A DNA stretch of 64,000 nt from contig JARLJW010000071.1 of the NCBI GenBank assembly GCA_031290985.1, forward strand, positions 22,841-86,840. The letters are read 5' to 3'. The notes beneath the pieces are model-generated. The model was not told the DNA's origin, ran no database searches, and was given only the letters and a program-made list of their open reading frames with translations. Positions 49,885 to 59,418 of the stretch are shown here, one piece after another (positions within the stretch are counted from its first letter, which is position 1; every line of letters starts with the position of its first letter). This DNA is from Verrucomicrobiia bacterium. Its GTDB lineage: Bacteria; Verrucomicrobiota; Verrucomicrobiia; Limisphaerales; UBA11358. Made by a program: the position numbers and the translations under genes.

Positions 49885-51123
49885 TCACACCAGTTCCGAA
49901 TCTTCGATCTTCGTGGCCGGGCGGCCGCACGGCTTGCCGTCGGCGGTTTCGGGGTACTCGAACACCTTGCCCTCGAAGTTGCGGATCAGGACGCGGCCGG
50001 CGTTGCGGCAGAGCACGTATTCCGGATTGATGGGCACCTTGCCGCCGCCGCCGGGGGCGTCGATGACATAGGTTGGCACGGCGTAGCCGGTGGTGTGGCC
50101 GCGCAATTTTTCCATGATCTCCAGGCCCTTCGCCACGCTGGCGCGCAGGTGCGCGGAACCGGCGATGAGGTCGCACTGGTAGAGGTAATACGGCTTCACG
50201 CGGCACATCAATAATTTCTGCACCAGCGCCTTCATGACTTCCACGTCATCATTGACGTGCTTGAGCAGCACGCTCTGGTTGCCGAGCGGAATGCCGGCAT
50301 CGGCCAGCAGGCCCAGCGCCTCGCGGACCTCGGTCGTCAGCTCGCGCGGATGGTTCACGTGGATGCTCATGAACAAGGGATGAAACTGCTTGAGCATGGC
50401 GCACAACGCGGGCGTGATGCGTTGCGGCATAAAAATGGGGATGCGCGTGCCGATGCGCAGAAACTCCACATGCGGGATGGCGCGCAGACGGCTCAACAAA
50501 TTTTCCAGTTTCTCATCGCTCAACAGCAGCGGGTCGCCGCCGCTCAGGAGCACGTCGCGGATCTCGGGATGCGCGGCGATGTAGGCGATCTGCTTGTCGT
50601 ATTCCGGGTGGAAATCATAGCCGCTCGCATTGCTGACGAGACGTGAGCGCGTGCAGTAACGGCAATAGCTGGCGCAGCGGTCGGTGACGAGAAACAGCAC
50701 GCGGTCGGGGTAGCGGTGGACGAGCCCGGGCACGGGCGAATGCGAGTCCTCGCCGCAGGGGTCGCTCAGCTCCCACGGGGCGGTGCCGGTCTCCTCAATG
50801 CGCGGCACGACCTGGCGGCGCACGGGGCAGTTCTCATCCGCCGGGTCGATCAGGTTGAAAAAATACGGCGTGATGCCGAGGGCCAGCTTGGTGTTGGCCA
50901 GCTGCGCGCCCGCCAGTTCCTCCGGCGTGAGCGTGGGCAGAAATTTCTGGAGCTGCTCGACGGTGACGATCCGGTGCTTCATCTGCCAGCGCCAGTCGTT
51001 CCAGTCCGCGGCCGGTACATCGTGCCAATAGCCGCGCCCGGCGGATTTGAATGCTTTCAACGGTTCCAGCGGCCGGCCCGCAGGCGGTTCGCCCTGTTCG
51101 GTGGATGTTATTTCAGCCTGCAT
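49885..51123 (-). CDS. KamA-family radical SAM aminomutase (lysine 2,3-aminomutase-like)
   Basis: 412 aa, the length of full KamA enzymes; EpmB is about 340. The radical SAM cluster motif is CASYCRYC. The PLP-binding region near the C-terminus reads TYVIDAPGGGGKVP, and LSGGDPLLLSDEKLENLL and GNQSVLLKHVNDD are family hallmarks. It interconverts lysine and beta-lysine, for osmolyte or catabolic use, or modifies a protein. No partner gene (ablB, epmA, kamDE) is adjacent. Confidence 0.9.
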   Translation of the reverse strand: MQAEITSTEQGEPPAGRPLEPLKAFKSAGRGYWHDVPAADWNDWRWQMKHRIVTVEQLQKFLPTLTPEELAGAQLANTKLALGITPYFFNLIDPADENCPVRRQVVPRIEETGTAPWELSDPCGEDSHSPVPGLVHRYPDRVLFLVTDRCASYCRYCTRSRLVSNASGYDFHPEYDKQIAYIAAHPEIRDVLLSGGDPLLLSDEKLENLLSRLRAIPHVEFLRIGTRIPIFMPQRITPALCAMLKQFHPLFMSIHVNHPRELTTEVREALGLLADAGIPLGNQSVLLKHVNDDVEVMKALVQKLLMCRVKPYYLYQCDLIAGSAHLRASVAKGLEIMEKLRGHTTGYAVPTYVIDAPGGGGKVPINPEYVLCRNAGRVLIRNFEGKVFEYPETADGKPCGRPATKIEDSELV

Positions 51124-51172
51124 TTTCAGTAGCGCACTATAAGTGCGATTCGTTGCCTGTCAAGTTGACCGC

Positions 51173-52657
51173 TCATGGGGTGGCGGGGTTCAATGTTTTC
51201 GGCAGGATGCCGGCATCGAGCCGGGATTCCAGTTCACGGCGGCGCACGTCCAGGGCGTCCAGACGTTTCACGGTCTCCGCCACGCTCAAGCCCGGGCGGG
51301 TGGCCACCGGCCGTTTGCCCGTCATGGCCGGCCGGGAACTTTTGCGGCCTTCGCCGAGAAAATCGGTGATGATGGTGCGATAACCATCCGCGAAGACGGC
51401 GAAGGGCTGGGCCATGCGGAACTGGGCCAGCTCGAAGTCGCGCCGCTTGATCTCAAGGATGGCGGTGACCTGCGCCGGGCGGAAATTGCGGATGACATTC
51501 TGCAACGAGACGACGGTATGCTCGGGCAGCGCATCCGGCGCGGCGCGAAATTCGACGGGCACCGCGAGCAGGTCGGTCAGGCGTTCGCGGCTGGCGGCCA
51601 TGTTCCAGCGCGGGCCGGGGTCGCGCGCGGCGAAGCGGATGACCCGCAGGGACCACCATTTTTCCACCTCCAGCGGGCGCTTGAACTGCGGGTGGAACGC
51701 GGCGTAAAACGCCGTCTGCCAGTTCAGGCAGCCGGGAAGCTGGTTGAGCAAGGCGCGCATTTTATCCGTGCCATTGTCCAGGCTGAGCAGGCTGTCCACG
51801 AACAATTGGGCGCTGGCGAGATACGCGCCGCCGTCGTTGCCGTTCATCTGGGCATCCGACGGCCAGCACAGCTCGTCAAAGGTCAGCGCGGGGAACTCCT
51901 GCAAGGTGCGCCGCGCGTCGGCCAGCGGGTCGATGCCGCGCTGCTTGTTGTCCACGCGGGACAGAAAGAGGCCGTTTTTTTGTTTGGAGGGGTCGGACAG
52001 GGACAGGAACGTGGCATCGGTTTGTTTGGAGGGCGTGGAGAGGATGACTTTCGAAGACAGGCCGCTGAGAATCTGCCGGGACAATCCGTCCGTCAGCCAC
52101 GCCGGCAGTTCGGCGGAATGGGCGGGGTCGCGGTTGGCGCGGTTGGCCAGTTCCAGCAGCAGGACGCCCGTCAACGCGCGCGCGTACCGCGTGCGCGTGA
52201 CGACATCGGGCAGCTCCACCCGGTAGCTCCAGGCACCGGCGTCAGGGAGAATCTCGATGTTGACGTTGTCATTGGTGGTGCGCGCGGGGTACAGGGTGAG
52301 ATAAATCCGGCCGCTCCAGTTGGCGCCCGGCCGGAGGCCGAGCCGGGACCAGAGCGCGAGCTTGAACCGCTCGGCGGACACGGCGAGCAAGGTCGGTTCC
52401 AGCCGCACCAAGTTGGTGTCCGCCGCCAGATCCGCCCGGTGCAACAGGGGGGAATCCTCCGGCACGGCGTCGACGATGAACTGGCCGGAAACACTGCGGA
52501 CGGAAGGCGGTCCGCCCTGGTTTTCCTGACCCGGCGCGGGGCCGGCGGAGAAAATCAACAGGAGCCAGCAGCCGGCGAAAACCGCGAACGATTGAAGCGA
52601 CACGGCGGCGGGCCAACCAGGGGCACCCGCTGCCATTCGCTTCCGCGGACCGCTCAT
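51173..52657 (-). CDS. Exported hypothetical protein, 494 aa
   Basis: An extended N-terminal region leads to a hydrophobic signal or anchor (FAVFAGCWLLLIFSAGPAPG). The rest is soluble, with segments such as RIYLTLYPARTTNDNVNIEIL and PAWLTDGLSRQILSG; the latter recalls the helix of gluzincin-like superfamily proteins, but no HExxH is visible. The C-terminus is coiled (RLDALDVRRRELESRLDAG). It overlaps the FmdB gene stop-to-start by ATGA (52654-52657). Family not recognised. Confidence 0.65.
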   Translation of the reverse strand: MSGPRKRMAAGAPGWPAAVSLQSFAVFAGCWLLLIFSAGPAPGQENQGGPPSVRSVSGQFIVDAVPEDSPLLHRADLAADTNLVRLEPTLLAVSAERFKLALWSRLGLRPGANWSGRIYLTLYPARTTNDNVNIEILPDAGAWSYRVELPDVVTRTRYARALTGVLLLELANRANRDPAHSAELPAWLTDGLSRQILSGLSSKVILSTPSKQTDATFLSLSDPSKQKNGLFLSRVDNKQRGIDPLADARRTLQEFPALTFDELCWPSDAQMNGNDGGAYLASAQLFVDSLLSLDNGTDKMRALLNQLPGCLNWQTAFYAAFHPQFKRPLEVEKWWSLRVIRFAARDPGPRWNMAASRERLTDLLAVPVEFRAAPDALPEHTVVSLQNVIRNFRPAQVTAILEIKRRDFELAQFRMAQPFAVFADGYRTIITDFLGEGRKSSRPAMTGKRPVATRPGLSVAETVKRLDALDVRRRELESRLDAGILPKTLNPATP

Positions 52658-52989
52658 TTTTTATCCGCCTTCTTTGCGGGCTTGGCTTCCGTTTTGGCTT
52701 CCGTTTTGCCGGCCGGCTTGGCCTCGGAATTGGCGGCGGGCTTGGCCTCGCTCGAATCTTTCTTGGCCGATGCCTTGTAGCCTTCGCTGCGATAATCGGT
52801 GATGTAGAAGCCGCTGCCCTTGAAGATGAGGCCGGCGCCGGCCCCGATCTTTTTGGCGACCGCGCCGTGGCCCCATTTTTTCATGCCGCAGGAAGCCTTC
52901 GGACAGACTTTCAAGGACGGGGCCGACATGGAATGAACCGCTTCAAACTCATGGCCGCATTTTTTGCAGGAGTATTCGTAAGTCGGCAT
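52654..52989 (-). CDS. FmdB-family zinc-ribbon protein with Lys/Ala-rich tail
   Basis: 111 aa from ATG 52989 (MPTYEYSCKKCGHEF). The zinc ribbon uses CKKC and CPKASC. GAGLIFKGSGFYITDYR is the conserved FmdB continuation. The last 40 residues are Lys/Ala/Glu/Pro repeats (EAKPAGKTEAKTEAKPAKK), a disordered basic tail. Role unknown. Confidence 0.88.
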   Translation of the reverse strand: MPTYEYSCKKCGHEFEAVHSMSAPSLKVCPKASCGMKKWGHGAVAKKIGAGAGLIFKGSGFYITDYRSEGYKASAKKDSSEAKPAANSEAKPAGKTEAKTEAKPAKKADKK

Positions 52990-53014
52990 GGCAACCGGCA
53001 AAGGTCAGATAAGG

Positions 53015-53785
53015 TCAGTGGGCGGGGGCGTTCGTCGCGCCAAATGGCGGGATGATTTTGACGGAACCATCCGAGCCGACTTCGACGTTGAGGTCGTAGT
53101 TGGGCGGCAGTTTCGACGGTGAATTGGTCTGCGGCGGCGGGGTGCGGGCCATCAGGAGCGCCGCGCCCTTTTTGCCGCTGTTGTCATTTTTGCTCAACTG
53201 GATGTGGCGGGCGATGAAGATCTCGTCCTTGAGCTTCTTGACCTGCGCGCGGACTTCGTTGACGTCATTGAACTTGTGTTCCAGCTCGGCCTTCTGGGTC
53301 ATCTGCTTTTGCAGTTCGCCCTGGAGGAAGGACGTATTGGTCTCGGCCACGGACAGCTTGGCCTCGGTGCTGGCGATCAGCGCGTTCATCTGGGCGATGG
53401 TGTTGGTGAGCTCCGCGGCGCGTTGATCCAGAAGCTTGTTCTGCTCCTCAAGGTCCGAGAGGTGAACGTTCAGGTTGGTGATCTCGCCCTGGGCGCTGGC
53501 CAGATTGGTCCTGGTGCTGGCGAGGGCGGCCGCGGCGGCGGCGAGCGAATTGCTGAGGTCCTCCGACTGTTGCCGGCTCACGGAAAGATCGTTCGTCAGC
53601 GCCAGGTTGGCCTGGCCCAAATCCTTCAACTGGATGGTCGCGGAGACCACCTGGTTGGAGAAGTCGTTGATGGACTCCACATCCTTCGTGTGCTGTTCCT
53701 CGCCCTGCTTTTTGGTGGCAAAGAGCGCGACCGCCAGCGCGATACAGGCGATGGCCAGAATGATGATGCCAATCTTTATCTTCAT
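53015..53785 (-). CDS. Single-TM coiled-coil protein
   Basis: 256 aa. A membrane anchor at residues 4-24 (IGIIILAIACIALAVALFA) is followed by about 170 residues of heptad-like coiled coil rich in L, A, N, T and Q, then a Pro-rich linker and a short C-terminal domain (YDLNVEVGSDGSVKIIPPF). It is probably periplasmic and elongated. It lies between the FmdB and parvulin genes with short gaps, so an operon with the folding protein is likely. Confidence 0.65.
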   Translation of the reverse strand: MKIKIGIIILAIACIALAVALFATKKQGEEQHTKDVESINDFSNQVVSATIQLKDLGQANLALTNDLSVSRQQSEDLSNSLAAAAAALASTRTNLASAQGEITNLNVHLSDLEEQNKLLDQRAAELTNTIAQMNALIASTEAKLSVAETNTSFLQGELQKQMTQKAELEHKFNDVNEVRAQVKKLKDEIFIARHIQLSKNDNSGKKGAALLMARTPPPQTNSPSKLPPNYDLNVEVGSDGSVKIIPPFGATNAPAH

Positions 53786-53824
53786 AGGGTGATCAATGTG
53801 TCGCGCCGGGCCCGGTTTTGCAAG

Positions 53825-54934
53825 TTAGGGATTGCTGCCGCCGCCCGCCGGGGCGTTGGTCGAGGCATCCAGGATGACCTGCTCCAGCGCCTTCAGGTTC
53901 GGGTCGAGAATCTGCACATCCGATTCCTTGCGCAGCTTGGCGATGAAGGCCGGGGCCTGGTCGCGGATCTGTTCGCTTTCCAGCTGCAGCTTGCAGATGG
54001 CGGCCGGGGTCTTGTCCACCTGCGGAATGGTGTCGGTCAGGCCGTATTTCCGCGCCGGCGTACGGTCGATGGACTTGATGACATGGAAGCCGTACATGGT
54101 GCTGATGACATCGCTGACCTGGCCGGGCTTGAGCGCGAAGGCGGCCGCTTCAAACTCGGGCACCATGTCACCGCGGCCAAAGGCCGGCAGCTCACCGCCG
54201 CCGTCCTTGGAACCGGGGTCTTCAGAATATTGCTTGGCCAGGGCGGCAAAATCTTCACCGGCGGCGGCGCGCTTCTGGATGTCCTCGATCTGTTTGCGCT
54301 TGGCGGCGACGACGTTGGTCGCCAGCGGCAGGCGTTCCTTGGGCTCGATGGTCATGAGCAGGACGTGGCGGACGTGCGCCTTTTCCGGCTCTTCAAACGC
54401 GGCCGCATGGTTGCTGAAATAGGCCTTCACCTGGGCGTCGGTGATGTTCAGGTTCAATTCCCGTTTCAAGGCGGCCTTGGCGGTGGCCTCCTGCGCGGCC
54501 TTGGCCCGCAATTCGGTTTCGGTCATGCCCACCATCTTCAACTGCCGCGCAAACGCCTCGGGGGAGTTGAAGTGCGCGAGGAGGTTGGTGTATTGCGCAT
54601 CCGATTCGACCTGGCCGGCGGCCTTGTCGGCGGCGGTGGCCTTCTGCAGCAGGAGCTGGATGGTGACCAATTGGTTCAGCACGCTGATCTCAAAATCCGC
54701 CGGCAACGGCTGGTTGGCCGCGGCCGCATTGGCCTTGGCGCCCGTGACCACGCCGTCGAGGTCGCTGCGCTTGAGTTCAAACCCCTTCCCCTTGACGATG
54801 ACGGGGTCGCCGAACAAGGTCGTCATGGCATCCGGTGCGGTGGCGCTGTTGGCGCTGTTGGTGCCACCAGCGGCGGCATGGGCGGAAATCACACCGGCAA
54901 CCAGCGCGGCGGACAGGATCAATTTCAATTTCAT
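53825..54934 (-). CDS. Periplasmic parvulin-type peptidyl-prolyl isomerase (SurA/PrsA-like)
   Basis: 369 aa from ATG 54934, with a signal peptide to about residue 21 (ALVAGVISAHA). The N-terminal helical SurA-like chaperone region includes VLNQLVTIQLLLQKA. The parvulin domain has VRHVLLMTI, KQYSEDPGSKDGGGELPAFGRG, MVPEFEAAAFALKPGQVSDVI and YGFHVIKSIDR. It should assist folding of exported or outer-membrane proteins. Confidence 0.92.
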   Translation of the reverse strand: MKLKLILSAALVAGVISAHAAAGGTNSANSATAPDAMTTLFGDPVIVKGKGFELKRSDLDGVVTGAKANAAAANQPLPADFEISVLNQLVTIQLLLQKATAADKAAGQVESDAQYTNLLAHFNSPEAFARQLKMVGMTETELRAKAAQEATAKAALKRELNLNITDAQVKAYFSNHAAAFEEPEKAHVRHVLLMTIEPKERLPLATNVVAAKRKQIEDIQKRAAAGEDFAALAKQYSEDPGSKDGGGELPAFGRGDMVPEFEAAAFALKPGQVSDVISTMYGFHVIKSIDRTPARKYGLTDTIPQVDKTPAAICKLQLESEQIRDQAPAFIAKLRKESDVQILDPNLKALEQVILDASTNAPAGGGSNP

Positions 54935-54980
54935 TATGGTCAATTGGACTTGCGGCTTTCGTTTCAGTTCAAAAACAAGG

Positions 54981-56579
54981 TTATAACTTTACCACTTTCA
55001 CGTTGCTAATGTCATGGTCTTTCTGCAACTCATCCAGCACCGCCTGGGGCGGAACGCTGTCGAGGCTCAACACCGTCAAGGCCTTGCCGCCGCAGATGTC
55101 GCGGCCCAGGCTCATGCTGGCGATGTTGACCTTGTGCTTGCCGAGGATCGTGCCGAGGTGGCCGACGATGCCGGGCTTGTCGCTGTTGTTCAACAGCAAC
55201 AGGGTGCCCGTGACCGGAATTTCCACCGCCTGGCTGTAGAGCCGGACGATGCGCGGGTTGTTGGGCGAACCAAAGAACGTGCCGCCGGCGGAAACCAGCT
55301 TTTCCGCGCCCTTGAAGGCCTGGACGTGGACCCATTCATTGAACGTCACCGGTTCGTCGGATTTCTTTTCCTCGACGGTGATGCCGATGCTCTGGACGAT
55401 GCTGCGGACGTTGACGTTGTTGACGTCCTTCACATTGCTGGTGCTCAGGAAGCCGCGCAGGACCGCGCGGGTCACGGGGTCGATGTTCGGCAGCAGCCGG
55501 GCGTTGCCGCCGTAGGTGATGTGCAGACGGTCGGTGCCGGGCGGGGCGAGTTGCGCGAGCAATTTGCCAAGGGCCTCGCCGAGCGGCAGATAGGGCTTCA
55601 CCTGTTCCGAGGTCTTCGCGTCAAGATACGGCAGGTTGACCGCGTTGCGGACTTCGCCGGTGAGCAGATAGCCGGCGATAACTTCAGCCACCTCGATGCC
55701 GCATTTTTCCTGGGCTTCCTTGGTGCTGGCGCCGAGGTGCGGGGTGAGGATGAGGTTGGGATGCTTGCGATACGGATGATCCGCCGGCAGGGGTTCGACG
55801 GCGAACACGTCCAGCGCGGCACCGGCCACCTTGTTGGAATCGAGCGCGGCGATGAGGTCGGTCTCCGCGATGATCTCGCCGCGGGCGCAATTGACGATGC
55901 GGACGCCGGGCTTCATCTTGGCAAACGCGGCGGCGTTGAGCATTTCCTTGGTCTCATTGGTCACCGGCATGTGGACGGTGATGAAATCAGCCTCGCGATA
56001 AACGTGGTCCAGGTCGGCGGCGAATTCCGCGCCGATGGCCTTGGCGCGTTCCTCGGTGAGGTACGGGTCATAGGCGAGCACGCGCATGCCGAAGGCGATG
56101 GCGCGCTTGGCGACTTCCGTGCCGATGCGGCCCATGCCGAGCACGCCGAGGGTTTTGCCCTGTAATTCCACGCCGGAGAAGGCTTTGCGATCCCATTTTC
56201 CACCAACCATGGTGGCGTGGGCCTGCGGCACCTTGCGCGCCAGCGAAAGCAGCATCGTAAAGGTGAGTTCGGCGGTGGTGACGGTATTGCCGCCGGGCGT
56301 GTTCATGACCACGACGCCGTGTTTGGTGGCTTCCTCCACCTTCACATTATCGACGCCCACGCCGGCGCGGCCGACAACGCGCAGCGACTTCGCGGCCTCG
56401 ATCACCTTCTTGGACACCTTGGTTTCGGAACGAACGACAAGCGCGGTGGCGTCGCCGACGATGGCAATGAGTTCGTCCTCCGTCGGGGGCTTGGGCAGGA
56501 CGACAACGTTAAACTCCGGGCGCGCCTGGAGCAGTTTGATGCCTTTGGGCGAAATAGGGTCGCAAACGATGATTTTCAT
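54981..56579 (-). CDS. serA: D-3-phosphoglycerate dehydrogenase
   Basis: 532 aa, the long form with an extra domain and a C-terminal ACT domain. First step of serine synthesis. LGVLGMGRIGTEVAKRA is the NAD-binding motif, NCARGEIIAETDLIAAL and LTPHLGASTKEAQ contain the catalytic region (Arg, Glu and His), and LLLLNNSDKPGIVGHLGTILG starts the ACT domain for serine feedback. Length and order match the mycobacterial-type enzyme. Confidence 0.96.
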   Translation of the reverse strand: MKIIVCDPISPKGIKLLQARPEFNVVVLPKPPTEDELIAIVGDATALVVRSETKVSKKVIEAAKSLRVVGRAGVGVDNVKVEEATKHGVVVMNTPGGNTVTTAELTFTMLLSLARKVPQAHATMVGGKWDRKAFSGVELQGKTLGVLGMGRIGTEVAKRAIAFGMRVLAYDPYLTEERAKAIGAEFAADLDHVYREADFITVHMPVTNETKEMLNAAAFAKMKPGVRIVNCARGEIIAETDLIAALDSNKVAGAALDVFAVEPLPADHPYRKHPNLILTPHLGASTKEAQEKCGIEVAEVIAGYLLTGEVRNAVNLPYLDAKTSEQVKPYLPLGEALGKLLAQLAPPGTDRLHITYGGNARLLPNIDPVTRAVLRGFLSTSNVKDVNNVNVRSIVQSIGITVEEKKSDEPVTFNEWVHVQAFKGAEKLVSAGGTFFGSPNNPRIVRLYSQAVEIPVTGTLLLLNNSDKPGIVGHLGTILGKHKVNIASMSLGRDICGGKALTVLSLDSVPPQAVLDELQKDHDISNVKVVKL

Positions 56580-56612
56580 ATTAAAAGAGTAAAAGCAAAA
56601 CGGACGTCGAGT

Positions 56613-57802
56613 TTAGTTTGTCGCATGGCGTTGGTCAAACAACGAATCTGGCAAACGCAACTGATGCGGGGGATGCGGGGAACTGCTGGGAGCCGAAAAA
56701 CGCCGAGACACGATGTCGTCCTTTGGCACGTTTCTTCCACTCATCCGCGACTGGGGCGGACCAGTTGCCCGGGAAAATCCCAGCCCGTTCACCACCAAGT
56801 CCTCTCCTTGGGTATCGGCAGCCGGTAAGGGAAGATCATCATCAAACTGAATTTTCGAATTCATTTGAACCGTCGGTGGCCCGCCCGTCCTCACCCTGGT
56901 CACCGCAGATTCCCACGGCGCACCTTCTTCCTGCGTCTCGTTCATCCTATTTTTTAAAATTCCAGGGTCGGATTCACCCGGATTCACCCGGATAACCAGT
57001 TCGTCGTTCGTCGCGCCACGGCGCAGCGCCGGCGGATCGTTCTCGTCCTCGTCCTCGACAAAGCTGGCCTCAACCGGCCGGACCTTTTCGCCCGCCACCT
57101 TGGCACCGGCGGCATCTTGAACCTCGGCGCTTGGAATTTCTCCGGCGCTTGGAGGTTGGTGGGCCGTACGCAAGCACCTTGGAGCTTCGTTTCCTTCGCG
57201 TCCGTCGCGCGACAACGTTCCATTCGTCATTCGAGCTTCGTCATTCAGGTTCTCCGGTGGCCGTCCGCCAGAACCCTTCCATAAATACATCACCATTCCG
57301 GCCCGCACCTTCTCCCGCCCAAACGCCAGCTTCTCCCAATCCAGTTCAATCCGCTGCGCCTGCTGTTCCCCCCGCTGCAACGCCAGCACATCCCGGCAAC
57401 ATTCCCGCAATTGATTCCAGGCCGCCGCCGGGTCACCGCCCTGCTCGTTCAACTGTTTCATCGCCACCACATAACGCGCCGCCACCAACGTGACCATGTT
57501 GTTCAAGATCCCGCCCGCGCCCGTCTCCGTCAACTTCCCGTCTGTGCCTAGCCGTTTCGTCATGTCCTCCGCCTCCCGCCCGCGCCGCCACTGTTGATGC
57601 CCGCCCTTGCGCCACTCGGATAAATTCTGCTCGCGCACCGGTTTGCCGCCGAATTCCGCCGCCAGCAGCGCCCGCACCTCCGGCAGCGAATTCAGCCATC
57701 CACCAGCGCCCGGCCCTTCTCGCCCTGGCGCAGGCGCACATTCACTTCCTCCCGGATCGCCTCCGGCAGCCGCCCGATTTTGCCATTATGTGTCAGATTC
57801 AT
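56613..57802 (-). pseudogene. Frameshifted phage-Gp27/DUF3486-like protein gene
   Basis: ATG 57802 opens MNLTHNGKIGRLPEAIREE and runs to LVDG then a stop. One base further the frame resumes as LNSLPEVRALLAAEFGG and continues to 56613. A missing base near 57693 (restoring LVDWLNSLPEV) explains the break. I remember this family as multi-copy in Pedosphaera and Opitutus, with weak links to Mu-like Gp27. The C-terminal third contains microrepeat-encoded peptides (DEDENDPP, NDEARMTNG), so it is also degraded there. Confidence 0.65.
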
Positions 57803-57866
57803 AATTTTATTTTTTTCCAGACTCGGATTTCGTCGGATTCACCCGGATAAGCCCTGGCCTCGCCCC

Positions 57867-57920
57867 GGTAGCGTCAGCCCTCCTGGCTGACGTAGAGCCC
57901 GGGCTTCCAGCCCGGCGGAA
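57867..57920. repeat. AGAGCCCGGGCTTCCAGCCCGG repeat, copy 1
   Basis: gtcagccctcctggctgac is a hairpin, followed by agagcccgggcttccagccc ggcgg. The second part recurs at 60535-60563 as agagccagggcttccagccc ggcgg. It lies in a stretch of about 850 bp (57803-58649) that has no convincing gene and consists of several repeat families. Confidence 0.7.
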
Positions 57921-57972
57921 TCCGCCCCCGCGTACCCTGTCGCCCCGTAGTCGTGGCGAAGGCGGTCGCCCC

Positions 57973-58020
57973 CCATTCGTCATTCGTGCTTTGTCATTCA
58001 TTCGTCATTCGTCATTTTCA
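57973..58020. repeat. ATTCGTC microrepeat tract
   Basis: ATTCGTC words recur at 7- to 14-base intervals. The same word forms shorter tracts at 16603-16624, 34166-34199 (inside ribD), 36592-36616 (variant) and 57217-57249 (inside the phage-like pseudogene). On the complementary strand it reads GAATGACGAATGACG. Confidence 0.75.
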
Positions 58021-58052
58021 CACCCAACTCTACCCCCGCCACCGCCCTGCCG

Positions 58053-58160
58053 TCATTGCGAATAGATTGCGATTCATTGCGACTTCATTGCGATTCATTG
58101 CGACTTCATTGCGACCGCCCCAATCCTCCTCGTCCTCGTTCTCGTCCTCGTCCTCGATTT
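58053..58160. repeat. Tandem CATTGCGA repeats and adjacent TCCTCG microsatellite
   Basis: Between 58053 and 58115 the unit ttcattgcga(c/t) repeats about five times in a period near 12. From 58125 to 58160 a (TCCTCG)n-type tract follows. A related TCGTCC tract lies at 57037-57060 in the phage-like pseudogene. No gene is seen. Confidence 0.75.
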
Positions 58161-58468
58161 TTAAACACCTCAGCACCAACAAATTCCGACCACCCTCAAC
58201 CCTCATCTTCCTCTTCGTCTTCTTCATCCTCGCTTATTTTCGCCCCTTGGTCGGGACATCGCGTGCTGGGCAGTTCAACCGCCCCTCTCAACCATCAACC
58301 ATCAACTTTCAACTAAAGACTACCCTTCTCCCCTCAAAACGCCATGTAGCCGCTACACCTGTTTTTTTAAAATGCCGGGCGGCGCCGCCCCTGCCCGTCC
58401 GGCCCGGATCGCCAACTCTGGCCGATGGGTCTGAATCTGTTGAGGATCCGCAAATGGAACGGGCGCGT

Positions 58469-58516
58469 CATGGAGTGCGCCGGCAGAGCGGGAGCGGCGA
58501 CGGCGCTTTCGAGCGG
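58469..58516. repeat. CATGGASTGCG palindromic repeat, second copy
   Basis: catggagtgcgccggcag to cggcgctttcgagcg matches 24339-24384 in order and length, with matched changes in the inverted parts (cgccgg..cggcg versus cggtgg..caccg). This suggests selection for the hairpin. It precedes the first PEP-CTERM gene. Confidence 0.7.
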
Positions 58517-58649
58517 ACGCTGATGATTGAACCATCAACCCGCCTCATGCGTGCGAAAGCGGTGTCTCCCGATACCTCGAGATTGCCACCGCGGTCAATC
58601 GGCGCTCCGGGCTTGCCTCAGGAAAGTTTCTTTGTCATAAATCCTCCTC

Positions 58650-59414
58650 ATGAAAGACTTAACCAAGGCAGCCAGGGCCGCTTGTTTGGTCACGGGACTG
58701 GTTTCGACTTGGGATCTGTCAGCGGACGCGCAAACCACCTTTAACGGGGCGATTACTCCCACGCACGATCTGGCGTCCGTTTACTTCCTGTTTGCCGGCG
58801 GGATGTGCGCGGCGCCCTACGCCAGAAAGATTGCCGATTTCATCCCGGGCAACACCACCACCAGTTTCAGCGTCACGTTCAACTCCATCACGCCGACGTC
58901 CAATGTGGGCAACTATTTTGCCATCTTGGGGGTTTATGACACCGTCAATGGCGGCGTGAGCCTCGGGTTTGATCCGACGGAAGCCGCGGCCATCTTGGGC
59001 CAGTCACCGGCTCCCGATTTTAACGGCCCCTGGGTTTACAATACTGAAGCCGCCGCCGGCACTGAAGCCAGCATCGCCGCCGAGCTCCAGAGCGGCATTC
59101 ATAACGGCGCATCCATCGACGACGCAGCCAACGTGTACGGACTCGTTGACCCCAACCAGGGTCTCTCCATGTACTTTTGGGAAACCCCCGGCGCGGGAGC
59201 CGATGGCGCCTATTTTTCTCAAATCTCCACCGACCCGGCCAACCCGGCGACCTTCACGCTGCTCAATTTCAGCGGGGCCTCGGCGGGCGGCGGCGGATCG
59301 GTGGTGGAAGTCGTGCCTGAACCGGGAACTTTGTCGCTGCTCGCCGCCGGCGGGCTCCTGTTCTCGGCGCGGTATTTTCGGCGGCCGGCGGCCGGTAAAA
59401 AGAGAATGAATTAA
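58650..59414 (+). CDS. PEP-CTERM sorting-domain protein, first of a tandem pair
   Basis: 254 aa. The signal peptide covers about residues 1-27 (ACLVTGLVSTWDLSADA). The C-terminus has VPEPGTLSLLAAGGLLF and the basic end ARYFRRP, the tripartite PEP-CTERM signal recognised by an exosortase. The middle (ITPTHDLASVYFLFAGG, ILGVYDTVNGGVSLGFDPTEA) is shared with the next gene. It is probably a surface or exopolysaccharide-associated protein. No exosortase gene is in the window. Confidence 0.88.
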   Translation: MKDLTKAARAACLVTGLVSTWDLSADAQTTFNGAITPTHDLASVYFLFAGGMCAAPYARKIADFIPGNTTTSFSVTFNSITPTSNVGNYFAILGVYDTVNGGVSLGFDPTEAAAILGQSPAPDFNGPWVYNTEAAAGTEASIAAELQSGIHNGASIDDAANVYGLVDPNQGLSMYFWETPGAGADGAYFSQISTDPANPATFTLLNFSGASAGGGGSVVEVVPEPGTLSLLAAGGLLFSARYFRRPAAGKKRMN

Positions 59415-59418
59415 ACCC

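Noticed and set aside
53204..55009. 601-codon plus-strand frame opposite the coiled-coil and parvulin genes
   Set aside because: It is the antisense shadow of two well-supported genes in GC-rich DNA; its translation is low-complexity (Gly, Leu, Val, Arg, Asp) with no motif.
58053..58115. CRISPR-like array in the CATTGCGA repeats
   Set aside because: Units of about 12 bp are contiguous, with no spacers and no cas genes nearby; this is a simple tandem repeat.
57953..58744. 263-codon plus-strand frame before the PEP-CTERM gene
   Set aside because: It is made of translated microrepeats (SSFVLCHSF, SSSSFSSSS) and overlaps the true start of the PEP-CTERM gene.
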